From Palsa-147 sp963771905 (GTDB lineage: Bacteria > Acidobacteriota > Terriglobia > Acidiferrales > UBA7541), in NCBI GenBank assembly GCA_963771905.1, contig CAVYVI010000015.1, positions 186,001 to 250,000 of the forward strand: a stretch of 64,000 nucleotides of DNA, given 5' to 3'. Within the stretch, counting starts at the first letter, position 1. Every line of letters begins with the position of its first letter. Under the pieces are notes generated by a model. That model was not told the DNA's origin. It worked only from the letters and a program-made list of their open reading frames with translations, and ran no database searches. The translations under genes were made by a program, and so were the position numbers. Shown piece by piece: positions 32,511 to 42,046 of this stretch.

Positions 32511-35360
32511 ATGACAGAGCGCGATTCACTGATTGGAAGCACGGTTTCGCACTACCGCATCATCGAGAGGCTTGGGGGCGGCGGGATGGGCGTAGTGTAC
32601 GAGGCCGAAGACCTGAATTTGGGGCGGCACGTGGCGCTGAAGTTCCTTCCGGCGGGACTTGGGCAAGACGCGCAAGCGATGGAACGGCTGAGGCGGGAAG
32701 CGCGGGCCGCGTCGGCGCTTGACGATCCGAACATTTGCACGATTTACGAAATCGGCGAGCACGATGGGCAGCCGTTCCTCGCGATGCAATTCCTCGAAGG
32801 TTCGACGCTGAAACACCGCATCGAAGGCAAGCCGTTGCCGCTCGACGTGCTGCTGGAATGGGGCATCGAGATCGCCAGCGCGCTGGATGCGGCGCATTCG
32901 CGCGGCATCGTTCACCGGGACGTGAAGCCGGCGAATATTTTCATAACGCGGCGCGGCCAGGCGAAAGTGCTGGACTTCGGGCTGGCCAAAGTGATGGAAC
33001 GCGCGGGCGGCGCGACACACGGATTGACGCAGATGACCGAGGACGTTCAGGAGCATTTGACGAGCCCCGGCGTGGCGGTCGGAACCGTTGCCTATATGTC
33101 GCCCGAGCAGGCGCGAGGCGAAGAACTGGATGCGCGCACGGATTTATTTTCGTTTGGCGCGGTGCTCTACGAAATGGCGACGGGCAAGATGCCGTTCAAC
33201 GGAAATACGACCGCAATTCTGCACGACGCGATTTTGAATCGCACGCCCACGCCGCCGCTGCGGCTGAATCCGGATATTCCGCCGAGGCTCGAAGAGATCA
33301 TCAACAAAGCGCTGGAAAAAGATCGCGATGTGCGCTGCCAATCGGCGGCGGAGCTTCGCGCGGATTTGAAGCGGCTGAAACGCGATACGGATTCGGGGCG
33401 TTCGGGAGGGACGTCGACGGTTTCGGAAGCGGCGTCCTCTGCGGCTGTGGGGGCAGCTTCTGCAGGGCAGGAGGCGACGGCGCAGGCGGGCGTGAGCTCC
33501 GGCAGCGTGCGCCAGGCGAGCGCGGCGGTGCCCGCGCATCCATCGGGAAGTTCGGGGGTCGCGGCGGTGGCGCGGGAGCACAAATTCGGCCTCGCGGCGA
33601 CAATTGTAATCGCGCTGGTATTGACCGGCGCGGCGAGTTACGGAGTGTATTCGTTTTTGCATCGAAGCGGGCCGGCGCCATTCCAGAATTTCACGGTTAC
33701 GCAGGTGACGAATACGGGCCACGCGCAGCTTGCGGCGTTATCGCCGGACGGCAAATATATTTTGAGCGTGGAAAACGACAATGGAAAGACGAGCCTGTGG
33801 CTGCGAAACGTGCCGACGAACAGCGACACACAGATCATTCCTCCGTCATTGACCATTTATGCGAACCTGGCGTTTTCGCCGGACGGCAATTACATCTATT
33901 TTCGAGAAGCGGCGGACAAAACCGGCACGAGTTACAACCTGTTCCGGGCAACTGTGCTGGGCGGAACGCCGCAGGAGATCGTGCGAGACGTCGACAGCGG
34001 CATAACGTTCTCGCCGGGCGGGAAACGCATCGCTTTTGCCCGGGACAATGATCCGATTGTGGGTCAAGCGAGAATGCTCAGCGCAAATCCGGATGGAAGC
34101 GACGAAAAGTTGCTTCACGAGAATTCGTTGGCGTCATTCTACCCGAGCTGGCTCGCGTGGTCGCCGGATGGGAAGGTTATCGCCGGCGCCAGTGCCCGGC
34201 CGGCGCCCGAACTGCGCGGAATCGAATTGTTCGACGTCGAAAGCGGGAAGATGCGGACGCTCGCCCGATTCACGGACAAAATTGTATACGAGCTCAATTG
34301 GATGCCGGATGGGCGGAGCCTGGCGGTGGTTTATGGGGCGCGCCCGAATACGCAGCGCGGGCAAATCGGAACAATTTCATATCCGGATGGGACGTTCCAT
34401 GCGGTTACGCGGGATACGAACCGGTACGACACTTTGACACTCTCGGCGGACGGCACCATGGCGGCGAGCGTTCAGGTGAAGGGCACGAGCAGTCTGTACG
34501 TGCTGCCGGGCGCGGGCACGCAAGAGACTTCTCCGCCGCCGGCGTCCACACAGATTCCCGACATGACGACTTACGCTTGGGAAAGCAACAATACTTTCCT
34601 GATTTCCGATGGAACAAGTCTGATGCGGATGAGTATGGACGGAACGGAGCGGACAACTCTGGCGAGCGATCCCGCAGGGAACATACGAAGCGTCGAGCGT
34701 TGCGGAGAAAAATATTTGGTTCTCGGTTGGGCGTTCCACGGAGGCACGAACGGCGAAAGTGTCTGGCGCCTAAACACCGATGGCTCGGGCGCGCTGAAGC
34801 TCACGGATCGAGGCAGCATCGCCCTTCCATTTTGTTCACGGGACGGCAAATGGGTGTATTACTCGGATATAGTCGCGGATGGAATCTTTCGGGTCCCGAT
34901 TGACGGAGGCAAGCCGGAGATTGTGCCGGGAACGGTGATTCCGAACTCTTTCATCGCAGCCCCAGCCATTGGGCTTTCGCCGGATGGAAAGGTGTTGCCA
35001 TTTTTTTCCGAATCAGCGAGCAGCCAGGCCAGCCAGGTGAACGTTGAACTCGTGGGCGTCGATGCGGGACCGAATCCGCCACGCCGCGAGCTGACACCAA
35101 ATGCAAGCGTTTCCGGACTCGTGCGATTCACGCCGGACGGAAAGGCGCTGGTCTATCCAATCATTGAGAATGGAGCGGCAAACTTGTGGATGCAGCCGCT
35201 CGACGGGTCGAAGGGCCGTCCGATCACAAATTTCAAGACTGGGCGATCGAATGGATTTTGGTGGTCGCCCGACGGCAAGGAGTTGGCCGTCGGCCGGCGG
35301 AATGTATCGTCCGACATCGTGCTTCTCCACGAGGCGGCGCCCGGATCTCCGGCGGAATAA
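32511..35360 (+). CDS. Ser/Thr protein kinase with TolB-like beta-propeller
   Basis: The 949-residue protein has an N-terminal PknB-type kinase domain. The glycine loop is LGGGGMGVVYEAED (21-34), the lysine VALKFL K44, the catalytic loop HRDVKPAN (D137), the magnesium DFG at 155-157 and VAYMSPEQARGEELDARTDL follows. A linker of low complexity (about 285-355) precedes one transmembrane helix (LAATIVIALVLTGAASYGVY, about 357-380). The remaining about 560 residues form a WD40/TolB-like propeller with repeated LSPDGKYIL, FSPDGNYIY, WSPDGKVIA, WMPDGRSLA motifs. The kinase domain is cytoplasmic and the propeller periplasmic, so the protein probably senses an extracellular ligand. This layout is typical of Acidobacteria. 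Confidence 0.92.
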   Translation: MTERDSLIGSTVSHYRIIERLGGGGMGVVYEAEDLNLGRHVALKFLPAGLGQDAQAMERLRREARAASALDDPNICTIYEIGEHDGQPFLAMQFLEGSTLKHRIEGKPLPLDVLLEWGIEIASALDAAHSRGIVHRDVKPANIFITRRGQAKVLDFGLAKVMERAGGATHGLTQMTEDVQEHLTSPGVAVGTVAYMSPEQARGEELDARTDLFSFGAVLYEMATGKMPFNGNTTAILHDAILNRTPTPPLRLNPDIPPRLEEIINKALEKDRDVRCQSAAELRADLKRLKRDTDSGRSGGTSTVSEAASSAAVGAASAGQEATAQAGVSSGSVRQASAAVPAHPSGSSGVAAVAREHKFGLAATIVIALVLTGAASYGVYSFLHRSGPAPFQNFTVTQVTNTGHAQLAALSPDGKYILSVENDNGKTSLWLRNVPTNSDTQIIPPSLTIYANLAFSPDGNYIYFREAADKTGTSYNLFRATVLGGTPQEIVRDVDSGITFSPGGKRIAFARDNDPIVGQARMLSANPDGSDEKLLHENSLASFYPSWLAWSPDGKVIAGASARPAPELRGIELFDVESGKMRTLARFTDKIVYELNWMPDGRSLAVVYGARPNTQRGQIGTISYPDGTFHAVTRDTNRYDTLTLSADGTMAASVQVKGTSSLYVLPGAGTQETSPPPASTQIPDMTTYAWESNNTFLISDGTSLMRMSMDGTERTTLASDPAGNIRSVERCGEKYLVLGWAFHGGTNGESVWRLNTDGSGALKLTDRGSIALPFCSRDGKWVYYSDIVADGIFRVPIDGGKPEIVPGTVIPNSFIAAPAIGLSPDGKVLPFFSESASSQASQVNVELVGVDAGPNPPRRELTPNASVSGLVRFTPDGKALVYPIIENGAANLWMQPLDGSKGRPITNFKTGRSNGFWWSPDGKELAVGRRNVSSDIVLLHEAAPGSPAE

Positions 35361-35530
35361 TCGGGAATCGACGCGGACAGGGTGGATCATTTCCGGAGTG
35401 GAAACGCATTGCATGGGAACCGGCGCGTTGACTTGGCCGGGGACGCGGCCTAAGATGCGCAACAACGCCAAGCAGTGCACGCGAGAGGTGCACGCGAGTT
35501 CCTGCGGATGCGCTGGGGAGGTCTCTGACG

Positions 35531-35824
35531 ATGCAGTGGCGCGACATTCATGCTGACTGCCTGGAAGAATTGGCACAGGTGCACCGGTTTTCGATCAAGA
35601 AACGGCAGAAGGACAGCGAAATCGATTTTCACATCACGGTGAAAGAGTTCGCGTCACCACCGCAGGGCCAGCGTTTGCACTTTTTCGCGGTCGCGGACCG
35701 GGAAGTCAACCAGAAGGCGGCGCCCTTCCTGCCTTCCGGCTGGGGTGATACCATCGGCGAAGCGCTGAAGGATTGTATCCAACTCATCCGTCAATTTCCG
35801 TATGACGGGCACGAGCAGGAATAA
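35531..35824 (+). CDS. Small conserved hypothetical protein upstream of a STAS gene
   Basis: The 97-residue protein begins MQWRDIHADCLEELAQVHRF and contains QKDSEIDFHITVKEFASPPQ, GQRLHFFAVADREVNQKAAP, then FLPSGWGDTIGEALKDCIQL, a mixed beta-alpha pattern. It overlaps the STAS gene by 23 bases, suggesting coupled translation. No family or motif was recognised. It may be a partner of the STAS protein in a small regulatory module near the kinase gene; that is inference from position only. Confidence 0.6.
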   Translation: MQWRDIHADCLEELAQVHRFSIKKRQKDSEIDFHITVKEFASPPQGQRLHFFAVADREVNQKAAPFLPSGWGDTIGEALKDCIQLIRQFPYDGHEQE

Positions 35825-36188
35825 ATTCGTGGAACTTAAACAACGAGAAGTCGAGACGGGATTTCAACTGTTCGAACTCGCGGGGAGCATCCACACGGGT
35901 CCGGAATGCAAGCGCCTGGATCAGGCTGTCAGCGAGCATATGGAACACAATCAGAATCGCATCATCTTCGACTTTACGCACGTCACGCACATTGACAGCT
36001 CGGTGATCGGAATCATCGTGAAGAGCCACGGGCGTCTGAAAAAGTCCGGCGGCGAGCTGCGACTGGTCGTCGCGGCCGGAATGGTCGAAAAAGTTTTGAA
36101 ATTGACCCAGATACACCGCGTGATAACGCTGTATCCGACGACAGCGGACGCGATGACGAATACCCCGCCTCAGAAGACCGCACCGTAG
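35802..36188 (+). CDS. STAS-domain protein (anti-sigma-factor antagonist-like)
   Basis: The 128-residue protein matches STAS-domain proteins. VETGFQLFELAGSIHTGPEC is the first strands, and NRIIFDFTHVTHIDSSVIGI carries the phosphorylatable Ser (IDSS). VKSHGRLKKSGGELRLVVAA and KLTQIHRVITLYPTTADAMT complete the fold. It probably binds an anti-sigma or kinase-type partner, but no RsbW-like gene is seen here. A GTG at 35829 (VELKQREVETGF) is an alternative start, avoiding most of the overlap with the upstream gene. Confidence 0.85.
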   Translation: MTGTSRNKFVELKQREVETGFQLFELAGSIHTGPECKRLDQAVSEHMEHNQNRIIFDFTHVTHIDSSVIGIIVKSHGRLKKSGGELRLVVAAGMVEKVLKLTQIHRVITLYPTTADAMTNTPPQKTAP

Positions 36189-36687
36189 GGACTCGCCGCG
36201 CCCAGAATCGGCTGGCGCAGAAGATCTATCCGGGTTCTACGCCGGACGATTAACTACCTGAGTCCAGATGCCAGCCCACGTTGACCCATTTCCCCTGGCG
36301 ATTGACAAACATTTCGGTAGCGCGCCCGGACCGGGTTGAGTGCTTATCGTCGATCTCGATCTCGTACAGATATAATGAGGATCAGAAATAGCTTAGCGCG
36401 CTTCAATATCCGTTCTCCTTTCACATTTCACATCGTGGCGTTGGGTGCCGTTTCCCCGAGAAAATCTAAAGGTGGAGGCTGAGTGCGCTGCAGGCCAGGT
36501 TTCATCACGTTGGCTTCGTAGGTCTCAGCGTTTGCAGTTATTCGCGGCGGCGCGGGCGGCAAAAAGGTGGTTCGCCTGTGCGCTTATGGGATAAACGTGT
36601 AACGAGGTCGGACATTTGGCTTGATTCTGAGATGAGGGCTTCGCGGCGGAGAATCGGAGCGAACCGAAACTCCACCGAGGGTGAGGA
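36189..36687. other. Spacer of about 500 bases, nothing recognised
   Basis: No gene, repeat or RNA motif was recognised between the STAS gene and the 3' end of the large SBBP-repeat gene on the other strand. Stops are frequent in all frames. Confidence 0.5.
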
Positions 36688-39600
36688 TTAATTTACCGTC
36701 AGGGTGATGTCTACGGTGTGCGTCTGACCTCCGGGGGTGGCGACACCGGTGATGACGACCGTCGAAACGCCTTGCGGGGTTGATGGACCGCCGCCGCAGC
36801 CGGCGAGAACAAGACACGCCAATGCGGCCGCGCCGAAACCGAGGCGCAGGGAGCGGCGCCGCGCGAACGCGAGCGCAATCATCAACAGGAATCCGAGCGC
36901 GAGGAATCCTGCGGGACCTCCCAATCCAATTGGGGTACGCCGATGATGCGATGGTAAAAGGTAACCGGACGCCGTGATTGTTCCAGTGGAATCGGCGACA
37001 TCGGTGCCGTCAAGCGTCAAGGAAGTCGGGGCTAGCACGCACGTGGAGAGTGTTGGTGCGCCGGCGCACGTGAGATTCACGGTCTGCGTCGAGCCATCGA
37101 TCGGCGTAACTTCGATGGTGAAGGTAACGTCGTTTCCGTCCGAAACCGTTTCCGAGCCGGGGCCGGTGATTGTGAAGTCGAGGTATCCGGTGCCGGAAAT
37201 CGGAATGACTTGCGGGCTACCGGGATCGTCGTCGGTAAACGTGAGGGCAGCGGAGGCAGCGCCGAGGACGGTCGGGGTGAAGCTGAGGGTCACGTCGCAG
37301 CCCGTGTTTGGCGCGAGAGTCAAGCCGCAGGTGGTCGCGGAAGCAAATTCGTTGACGTTGGAACCCGAAAGCGCGGGAGGCACGGTGAAGGTCAGGGTTG
37401 CCGAAGAATTGTTGGTGATCGAAACGATCTGCGCCGGGGCCGTAAGATTCAGAAGCTGATTCCCGAAAGTAACGCTGACCGGAACGATCGAGACCACGGC
37501 GTTGGCAGCGAGCTTGGAGACGAAGCCGTTCGTTCCTCCGGCGGGCGCGGTGAAAGTGGGACGAATAACGCCTGACGTCGTCGGAAAATCCGAGTCGCCC
37601 GCGCGGCCGGCGAGATACGCGGTGCCGGACGAATCGAGGCTGAGTCCGAGCGCAGCGTCGCCGATGCCCTTGCTGCCTCCGAGATAGGATGAGTAGAGAA
37701 GACTCGCTCCGGTGGGGTCGAGGCGCGAGAGGAAAGCGTTGCCGGCCGGGTTATTCAACGTCGTCTGAAATGCTCCGACGGTAGTGGGAAAATCCGGCGA
37801 AGTGGCGGAGCCCGCGACGTTCACATTGCCGCCGGAATCGACACCGATGGCGAGGCCTTCGTCTGCCACGGCCGCGGTTCCGCTGCCGCCGAGAAACGTC
37901 GAGTAGACAAGATCTGCACTGCCCTGCCCTGCAGGATTAATTTTGGAGACGAACGCGTAGCCGCCGCTGCCCTTCAGTGTCTTCTGGTATGAGTCTGCCG
38001 TGATCGGGAAATCCGATGCCGACGTAAGACCGGTGATGTAGGCGGCGTTGGTGGAGTCGAGCGCAAGTCCGAAAGCCAGGCCGCCATTGGCAGTTGAGCC
38101 GCCGAGAAAGGTTGAATAGGCGAAGGCGGAGCCGCTGGAATTCACTTCGGTGAGGAACGCGTTGTGGCCGGTGCCCTTGAGCGCGGTCTGGAAAGCGCCC
38201 GTTGTGGTGGGAAAATCTGAGGATGAAGTGGCGCCGACGACGTAGGCATCCTCGGAGGAATCGAGAGTGATAGCTGCGCCGCTATCGCCGAGCGAGCCGG
38301 AGCCGCCGAGATAAGTTGAATAGACGAGAGGTGTGCCGCCGGCGCTGAATTTCGTGACAAAGGCGGCGCTCACGGCGTTGATCAGCGACTTTTGAATGGG
38401 CGTCTGTACCGGAAAATCGATCGACGAGGTTTGCCCGGTGACGTAGGCCGCACCGGTCGAATCGACAGCGATGCCGGTGGCCAAATCACCCGCGGCGCCG
38501 CTGCCGCCGAGATAGGTGGAAAAAAGAAGGGCGGTTCCGGTCGGGTTGAGTTCCGCGACGAAGGCATCGCCGGCCGTGCTCTTAAGCGTGGATTGAAATG
38601 CGTTCACGGCCGGAAAGGTGGACGAAGTGGTCTGGCCTGTCACGTAGGCGTCACCAGCGGAATCGAAAGCGATTCCGAATCCCGCGTCGCCATTTCCTGG
38701 TCCGCCGAGATAGGTGGAATAGAGGAGCGCCGTGCCTGCGGGATTGAGCTTGGTGACGAACGCGTTTTTGGTGCCGTGGAGGGAGGATTGAAGGACCCCG
38801 GTGGTCGTGGGGAAATCGATGGAAGAGGTTTCGCCCGTGAGGTAGGCGTTGTCTTGGGAGTCGATGGCAATGGCGTTGGCGGAATCGGAAGTGGTACCAC
38901 CGAGAAAGGTCGAGTAAACCAGCACCGGATCGATGACCAGCTCGCGGCCGGGATCGTAGGCGCCCAGGCGCAGTCCGACTTCGTTCGAGCTCGCAAGAAA
39001 ATAGCCGCCTTGCACGGAGGCGCGACGATCCGCTAGCTTCTGATAGATCGCCGGGCGATTCAGGCGGATTTCGCCCGCGGGCGTGGCCAAAACGAGATCG
39101 CCGTTCGAGGCGATCGCGAGAAAATCGGCGCCGTCAATTTTCAGACGAATTTGAGAGGGATCGGCGTGCGGGGCAACGACAAAATCGCATTCGAGATCGT
39201 GATGATGGTCGTAATAGAGGAGGTCGACGCCGGGATAAATCGCGGCGTATTTTACCCTGGCAAAGTTGGGAACATTCGTCCGCCAACGAGACGGATCATT
39301 GCCGATGAAATAGTTGCTCGTGCCGGGAAGTGGGTCCAGGCCCTGGGGTTCGACGTTCGGCGACGCGCCAGCGAGAGTCACCCGGACGGCGACGCCGGGG
39401 CGCGAGTGCTGGTGCGGTGAGGTTGCGAGAGCCGGCTGCGTTCCGTACGGGGACGGCGACGATGAGGGCTTCTCCAGGACGAGAACGGCATCGCTGGCGG
39501 TGAGGAAGAGCGTGGAGTCCGAGCCGCGGGAAATGAATTTCGCCTGCGCGGCGGTCTGGCCGCGATTGACCTCGAAGCGGAGCGGCAAATTGCCGTAATC

Positions 39601-39801
39601 GCGCGCGAGGGCGATCCGATTTGTGGGCGACGAGGAAATCGCGACCGGCATCGCGGCCGTGCCCGCAATTGCGGAATGGCGAGGCGGCAGCGGCGATTTC
39701 ATCGGACGCAGGAGCATCCCCGAGACAGAGGCCGCGAACAAAACGGCTGGTATCAGATATCGTGCTACGCCGCTCCCGGCGCGCCAAGTCACCATGGTCA
39801 T
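36688..39801 (-). CDS. Exported SBBP-repeat protein with ASH/choice-of-anchor-like domain
   Basis: The 1037-residue protein starts with a signal sequence (SGVARYLIPAVLFAASVSGM). Residues about 65-290 hold a domain common in such proteins (LRFEVNRGQTAAQAKFISRG, NVPNFARVKYAAIYPGVDLL). About eight SBBP repeats of about 66 residues follow (YSTFLGGTTSDSANAIAIDS, DNAYLTGETSSIDFPTTTGV and relatives), a predicted beta-propeller. The next domain has SVTFGNQLLNLTAPAQIVSI, as in choice-of-anchor D proteins, and then a beta-sandwich. The end has a hydrophobic helix (GFLALGFLLMIALAFARRRS), a second helix with Cys (LACLVLAGCGGG) and a short tail with TVDITLTVN. Surface attachment is likely; function is unknown. 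Confidence 0.88.
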   Translation of the reverse strand: MTMVTWRAGSGVARYLIPAVLFAASVSGMLLRPMKSPLPPRHSAIAGTAAMPVAISSSPTNRIALARDYGNLPLRFEVNRGQTAAQAKFISRGSDSTLFLTASDAVLVLEKPSSSPSPYGTQPALATSPHQHSRPGVAVRVTLAGASPNVEPQGLDPLPGTSNYFIGNDPSRWRTNVPNFARVKYAAIYPGVDLLYYDHHHDLECDFVVAPHADPSQIRLKIDGADFLAIASNGDLVLATPAGEIRLNRPAIYQKLADRRASVQGGYFLASSNEVGLRLGAYDPGRELVIDPVLVYSTFLGGTTSDSANAIAIDSQDNAYLTGETSSIDFPTTTGVLQSSLHGTKNAFVTKLNPAGTALLYSTYLGGPGNGDAGFGIAFDSAGDAYVTGQTTSSTFPAVNAFQSTLKSTAGDAFVAELNPTGTALLFSTYLGGSGAAGDLATGIAVDSTGAAYVTGQTSSIDFPVQTPIQKSLINAVSAAFVTKFSAGGTPLVYSTYLGGSGSLGDSGAAITLDSSEDAYVVGATSSSDFPTTTGAFQTALKGTGHNAFLTEVNSSGSAFAYSTFLGGSTANGGLAFGLALDSTNAAYITGLTSASDFPITADSYQKTLKGSGGYAFVSKINPAGQGSADLVYSTFLGGSGTAAVADEGLAIGVDSGGNVNVAGSATSPDFPTTVGAFQTTLNNPAGNAFLSRLDPTGASLLYSSYLGGSKGIGDAALGLSLDSSGTAYLAGRAGDSDFPTTSGVIRPTFTAPAGGTNGFVSKLAANAVVSIVPVSVTFGNQLLNLTAPAQIVSITNNSSATLTFTVPPALSGSNVNEFASATTCGLTLAPNTGCDVTLSFTPTVLGAASAALTFTDDDPGSPQVIPISGTGYLDFTITGPGSETVSDGNDVTFTIEVTPIDGSTQTVNLTCAGAPTLSTCVLAPTSLTLDGTDVADSTGTITASGYLLPSHHRRTPIGLGGPAGFLALGFLLMIALAFARRRSLRLGFGAAALACLVLAGCGGGPSTPQGVSTVVITGVATPGGQTHTVDITLTVN

Positions 39802-40004
39802 TTCAAAAGTCTCCCAGAACTCGAGCGGACACAGTCGACCGCTTTAGGTATTCTCCACAGATGCGCCGAAATCGAAAGACGTTTGCTCAGAGCGAGAAGT
39901 TTCCCGCTGCCCGTGGCTCAGCCCTACGAAGTGTACCGCCGCGCGACCCGATTCGCCGTTGCATTCTCGAGGCAATCTCGCGAATCGAAGCCGCCCCTTC
40001 CGTT

Positions 40005-41078
40005 CTAAAAGATCGAAAACTTTACGTGCAAGAACTTTTTCGGATTTTGGCGGAAGTCGCCGATCAAGGCGCGCATGTCGCCGGTAACGCCAGTCAAGTT
40101 GTCGTAAAGCTTCCCGTCGGTAAAGAATTTGCCCATGGTGCCCTGGTCGGAATTGAGCTTCGCCGAAGCATCGCGCACGTTGGCGGAAGCGTCGCGCATG
40201 TTGTTGTAAAGGGCGTCGTCGGTAACGAGTTTGCCGAGAGTGCCTTTGCCGCTGTTCACGTCGTTGAAAAGGGCGTTGCCGTGATCGAGAAATTGCTGGG
40301 CGCTCTGATAGACGGCGGGATCGTAGACGAGTTTTCCGAACGTGCCTTTCTGATCGTGCACAGCGCCGAGAATATCCTGGGCGTTGCCCATGGTTGTGTC
40401 GACTTTCTGATAGAGATCATCGGAGGCCACCAACTTGCCGAGAGTTCCCTGCCCGGCCTGAACGGAGGCGACCATGTTGTCGAGCTTGGTGACGGTGTCG
40501 TTCAGATGATTATAAAGCTGGGGATCGACGAGCAACTTACCGAGGGTGCCGCGGCCTTTCTGGACGTCGGCGACGATGGAATTGACTTGCTGCGCGAGGG
40601 CACCCAGATTTTCCTCGAGCTCGACGCCGCGCTCGACGATCTGTTGAATGGCCTTTTCTTCCGCGCCGGGGACGACAGCGCCGTTCTGAAGCGGCGAACC
40701 AGTGAGGCCGCGCGAGACACTGACATAGCGGTCGCCGAGAAGGCCCGAGGTGACGAGGCTCGCGGCCGAATCGGTGCGAATGTCGCTCTGGAAGCGCTTG
40801 TCCACGCGCATGATCACTTCGACATTGTGCTGGCGGTCCTGCGGACTGGGATTCAGGCGAATAGCCTCGACGGTGCCGACGTCGACGCCGCTGAGGCTGA
40901 CGGGCGCGCCGACCTGAAGGCCTTCGACCTCCGGGAGGTAGGTGGAGAGGCGATACTTCGGCCCGAGGATTCCGCCGCCGGTGATGTAGAAGATGGCCAC
41001 GGCCATGATGAAGAGGCCGACCATGACGAACACGCCCACCCGCAACTCGGTCCACGACAATTGTTTGCGTTGCGCCAT
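40005..41078 (-). CDS. mlaD: MlaD-type MCE-domain protein
   Basis: The 357-residue protein has a single N-terminal membrane helix (VGVFVMVGLFIMAVAIFYIT) and an MCE domain (about 40-125: YRLSTYLPEVEGLQVGAPVS, LSGVDVGTVEAIRL). The helical remainder has repeated patterns (QKGRGTLGKLLVDPQLYNHL, GQGTLGKLVASDDLYQKVDT, SGKGTLGKLVTDDALYNNMR) that probably form a long coiled assembly. MlaD is the periplasmic lipid-carrier of MlaFEDB, which moves phospholipids between membranes. It is the third gene of mlaE-mlaF-mlaD on the minus strand; the gap from mlaF is 32 bases. The repeat-rich C-terminus is longer than in E. coli MlaD. Confidence 0.9.
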   Translation of the reverse strand: MAQRKQLSWTELRVGVFVMVGLFIMAVAIFYITGGGILGPKYRLSTYLPEVEGLQVGAPVSLSGVDVGTVEAIRLNPSPQDRQHNVEVIMRVDKRFQSDIRTDSAASLVTSGLLGDRYVSVSRGLTGSPLQNGAVVPGAEEKAIQQIVERGVELEENLGALAQQVNSIVADVQKGRGTLGKLLVDPQLYNHLNDTVTKLDNMVASVQAGQGTLGKLVASDDLYQKVDTTMGNAQDILGAVHDQKGTFGKLVYDPAVYQSAQQFLDHGNALFNDVNSGKGTLGKLVTDDALYNNMRDASANVRDASAKLNSDQGTMGKFFTDGKLYDNLTGVTGDMRALIGDFRQNPKKFLHVKFSIF

Positions 41079-41110
41079 CGTTTCCTCCTGAATATGTTAC
41101 GCGAGCGATC

Positions 41111-41944
41111 TCATCGGGCCGATGCAAGAAACTGTTTGAGATACGGATCGGATGTGTTCAACAGGGCGTCGGTTGCGTCCTGGAAATAAATCTCGCCCGC
41201 GCGAAGAACCAGGACATTGGTGGGATGCACGTCACCGCGCGCGCCATTCTTCGGCAGGCGTATGACGCGATTGGATTTTGAATCGAATCGAAAGTTTGCC
41301 AGGCCGAAAGCGTCCTGGAGACGATTGGTCACGACGGTAGAGGTGACCCCCTGGGAATCACGCAAGCGCATGATGAGAGTGATGATGGTTTGGGAGGTGA
41401 CGGGATCGAGGCCGGCGGTGGGCGAATCATAGAGGACCATCGTGGGGCGATCGACGAGAGCGCGCGCGATTGAAACGCGACGGCGCATCCCGCCCGACAG
41501 CTCCGACGGGAATTTTCCGATGGCGTCCTCCATTTCGACAAAGCGCAGCGCTTCATGGACGCGCTCTTCGATTTCTTCCGGGGCGATATTTTCTTCGTGC
41601 AAGCGAAACGCGACGTTGTCTTCCACGCTCATGGAATCGAAGAGCGCGCCTTCCTGAAAGACGAAGCCGATGCGGCGGCGGAAATCGAGGAGCTGGGTTT
41701 CGGTCATCTCGCCGACCTCGTGGCCCATAACCCAGATGCGGCCCGAATCGGGGCGAATGAGTCCGGCGGCGAGCTTTAGGAGGAGAGTCTTGCCGGAACC
41801 GCTCTCGCCGAGAAGGATTTTTGTTTCGTTGGCGGCGATCTGGAACGAGATGCCGCGCAGAACTTCGCCCTCATCGAAACCGAGATGGACGTTCTCGATG
41901 ACGACGAGCGGCTCGCCCGTCATTATTTCGTTCGTGTTATTCAC
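41111..41944 (-). CDS. mlaF: MlaF-type ABC ATPase, Ser in place of Walker B Glu
   Basis: The 277-residue ATPase of the Mla lipid transporter has Walker A GESGSGKT (46-53), signature LSGGMRRR (149-156), and Walker B TMVLYDSPTAGLDP (about 168-181). The catalytic Glu normally after the Walker B Asp (DEPTAGLD) is Ser here (D173-S174); similar sequences occur in acidobacterial relatives as far as I recall. The D-loop and TVVTNRLQDAFGLAN, the place of the switch His region, follow, but His itself is absent (N). Such changes would slow hydrolysis. ATG 41944 is preceded by TAACACGA; the mlaE gene upstream is about 100 bases away. Confidence 0.9.
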   Translation of the reverse strand: MNNTNEIMTGEPLVVIENVHLGFDEGEVLRGISFQIAANETKILLGESGSGKTLLLKLAAGLIRPDSGRIWVMGHEVGEMTETQLLDFRRRIGFVFQEGALFDSMSVEDNVAFRLHEENIAPEEIEERVHEALRFVEMEDAIGKFPSELSGGMRRRVSIARALVDRPTMVLYDSPTAGLDPVTSQTIITLIMRLRDSQGVTSTVVTNRLQDAFGLANFRFDSKSNRVIRLPKNGARGDVHPTNVLVLRAGEIYFQDATDALLNTSDPYLKQFLASAR

Positions 41945-42046
41945 GCGAATCCCGGCTTTCCGGAATGGGGCATGGAGATGAAAGCATGGGAAGGATTATA
42001 AGCCGGAGTGACTCGAAAACGCGCGGATGCAATGTGGGCGCGGAGA

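Noticed and set aside
39621..41189. A 522-codon plus-strand open frame
   Set aside because: It is antisense to mlaD and the SBBP gene, whose family motifs are clear; the frame is a by-product of GC-rich codon use.
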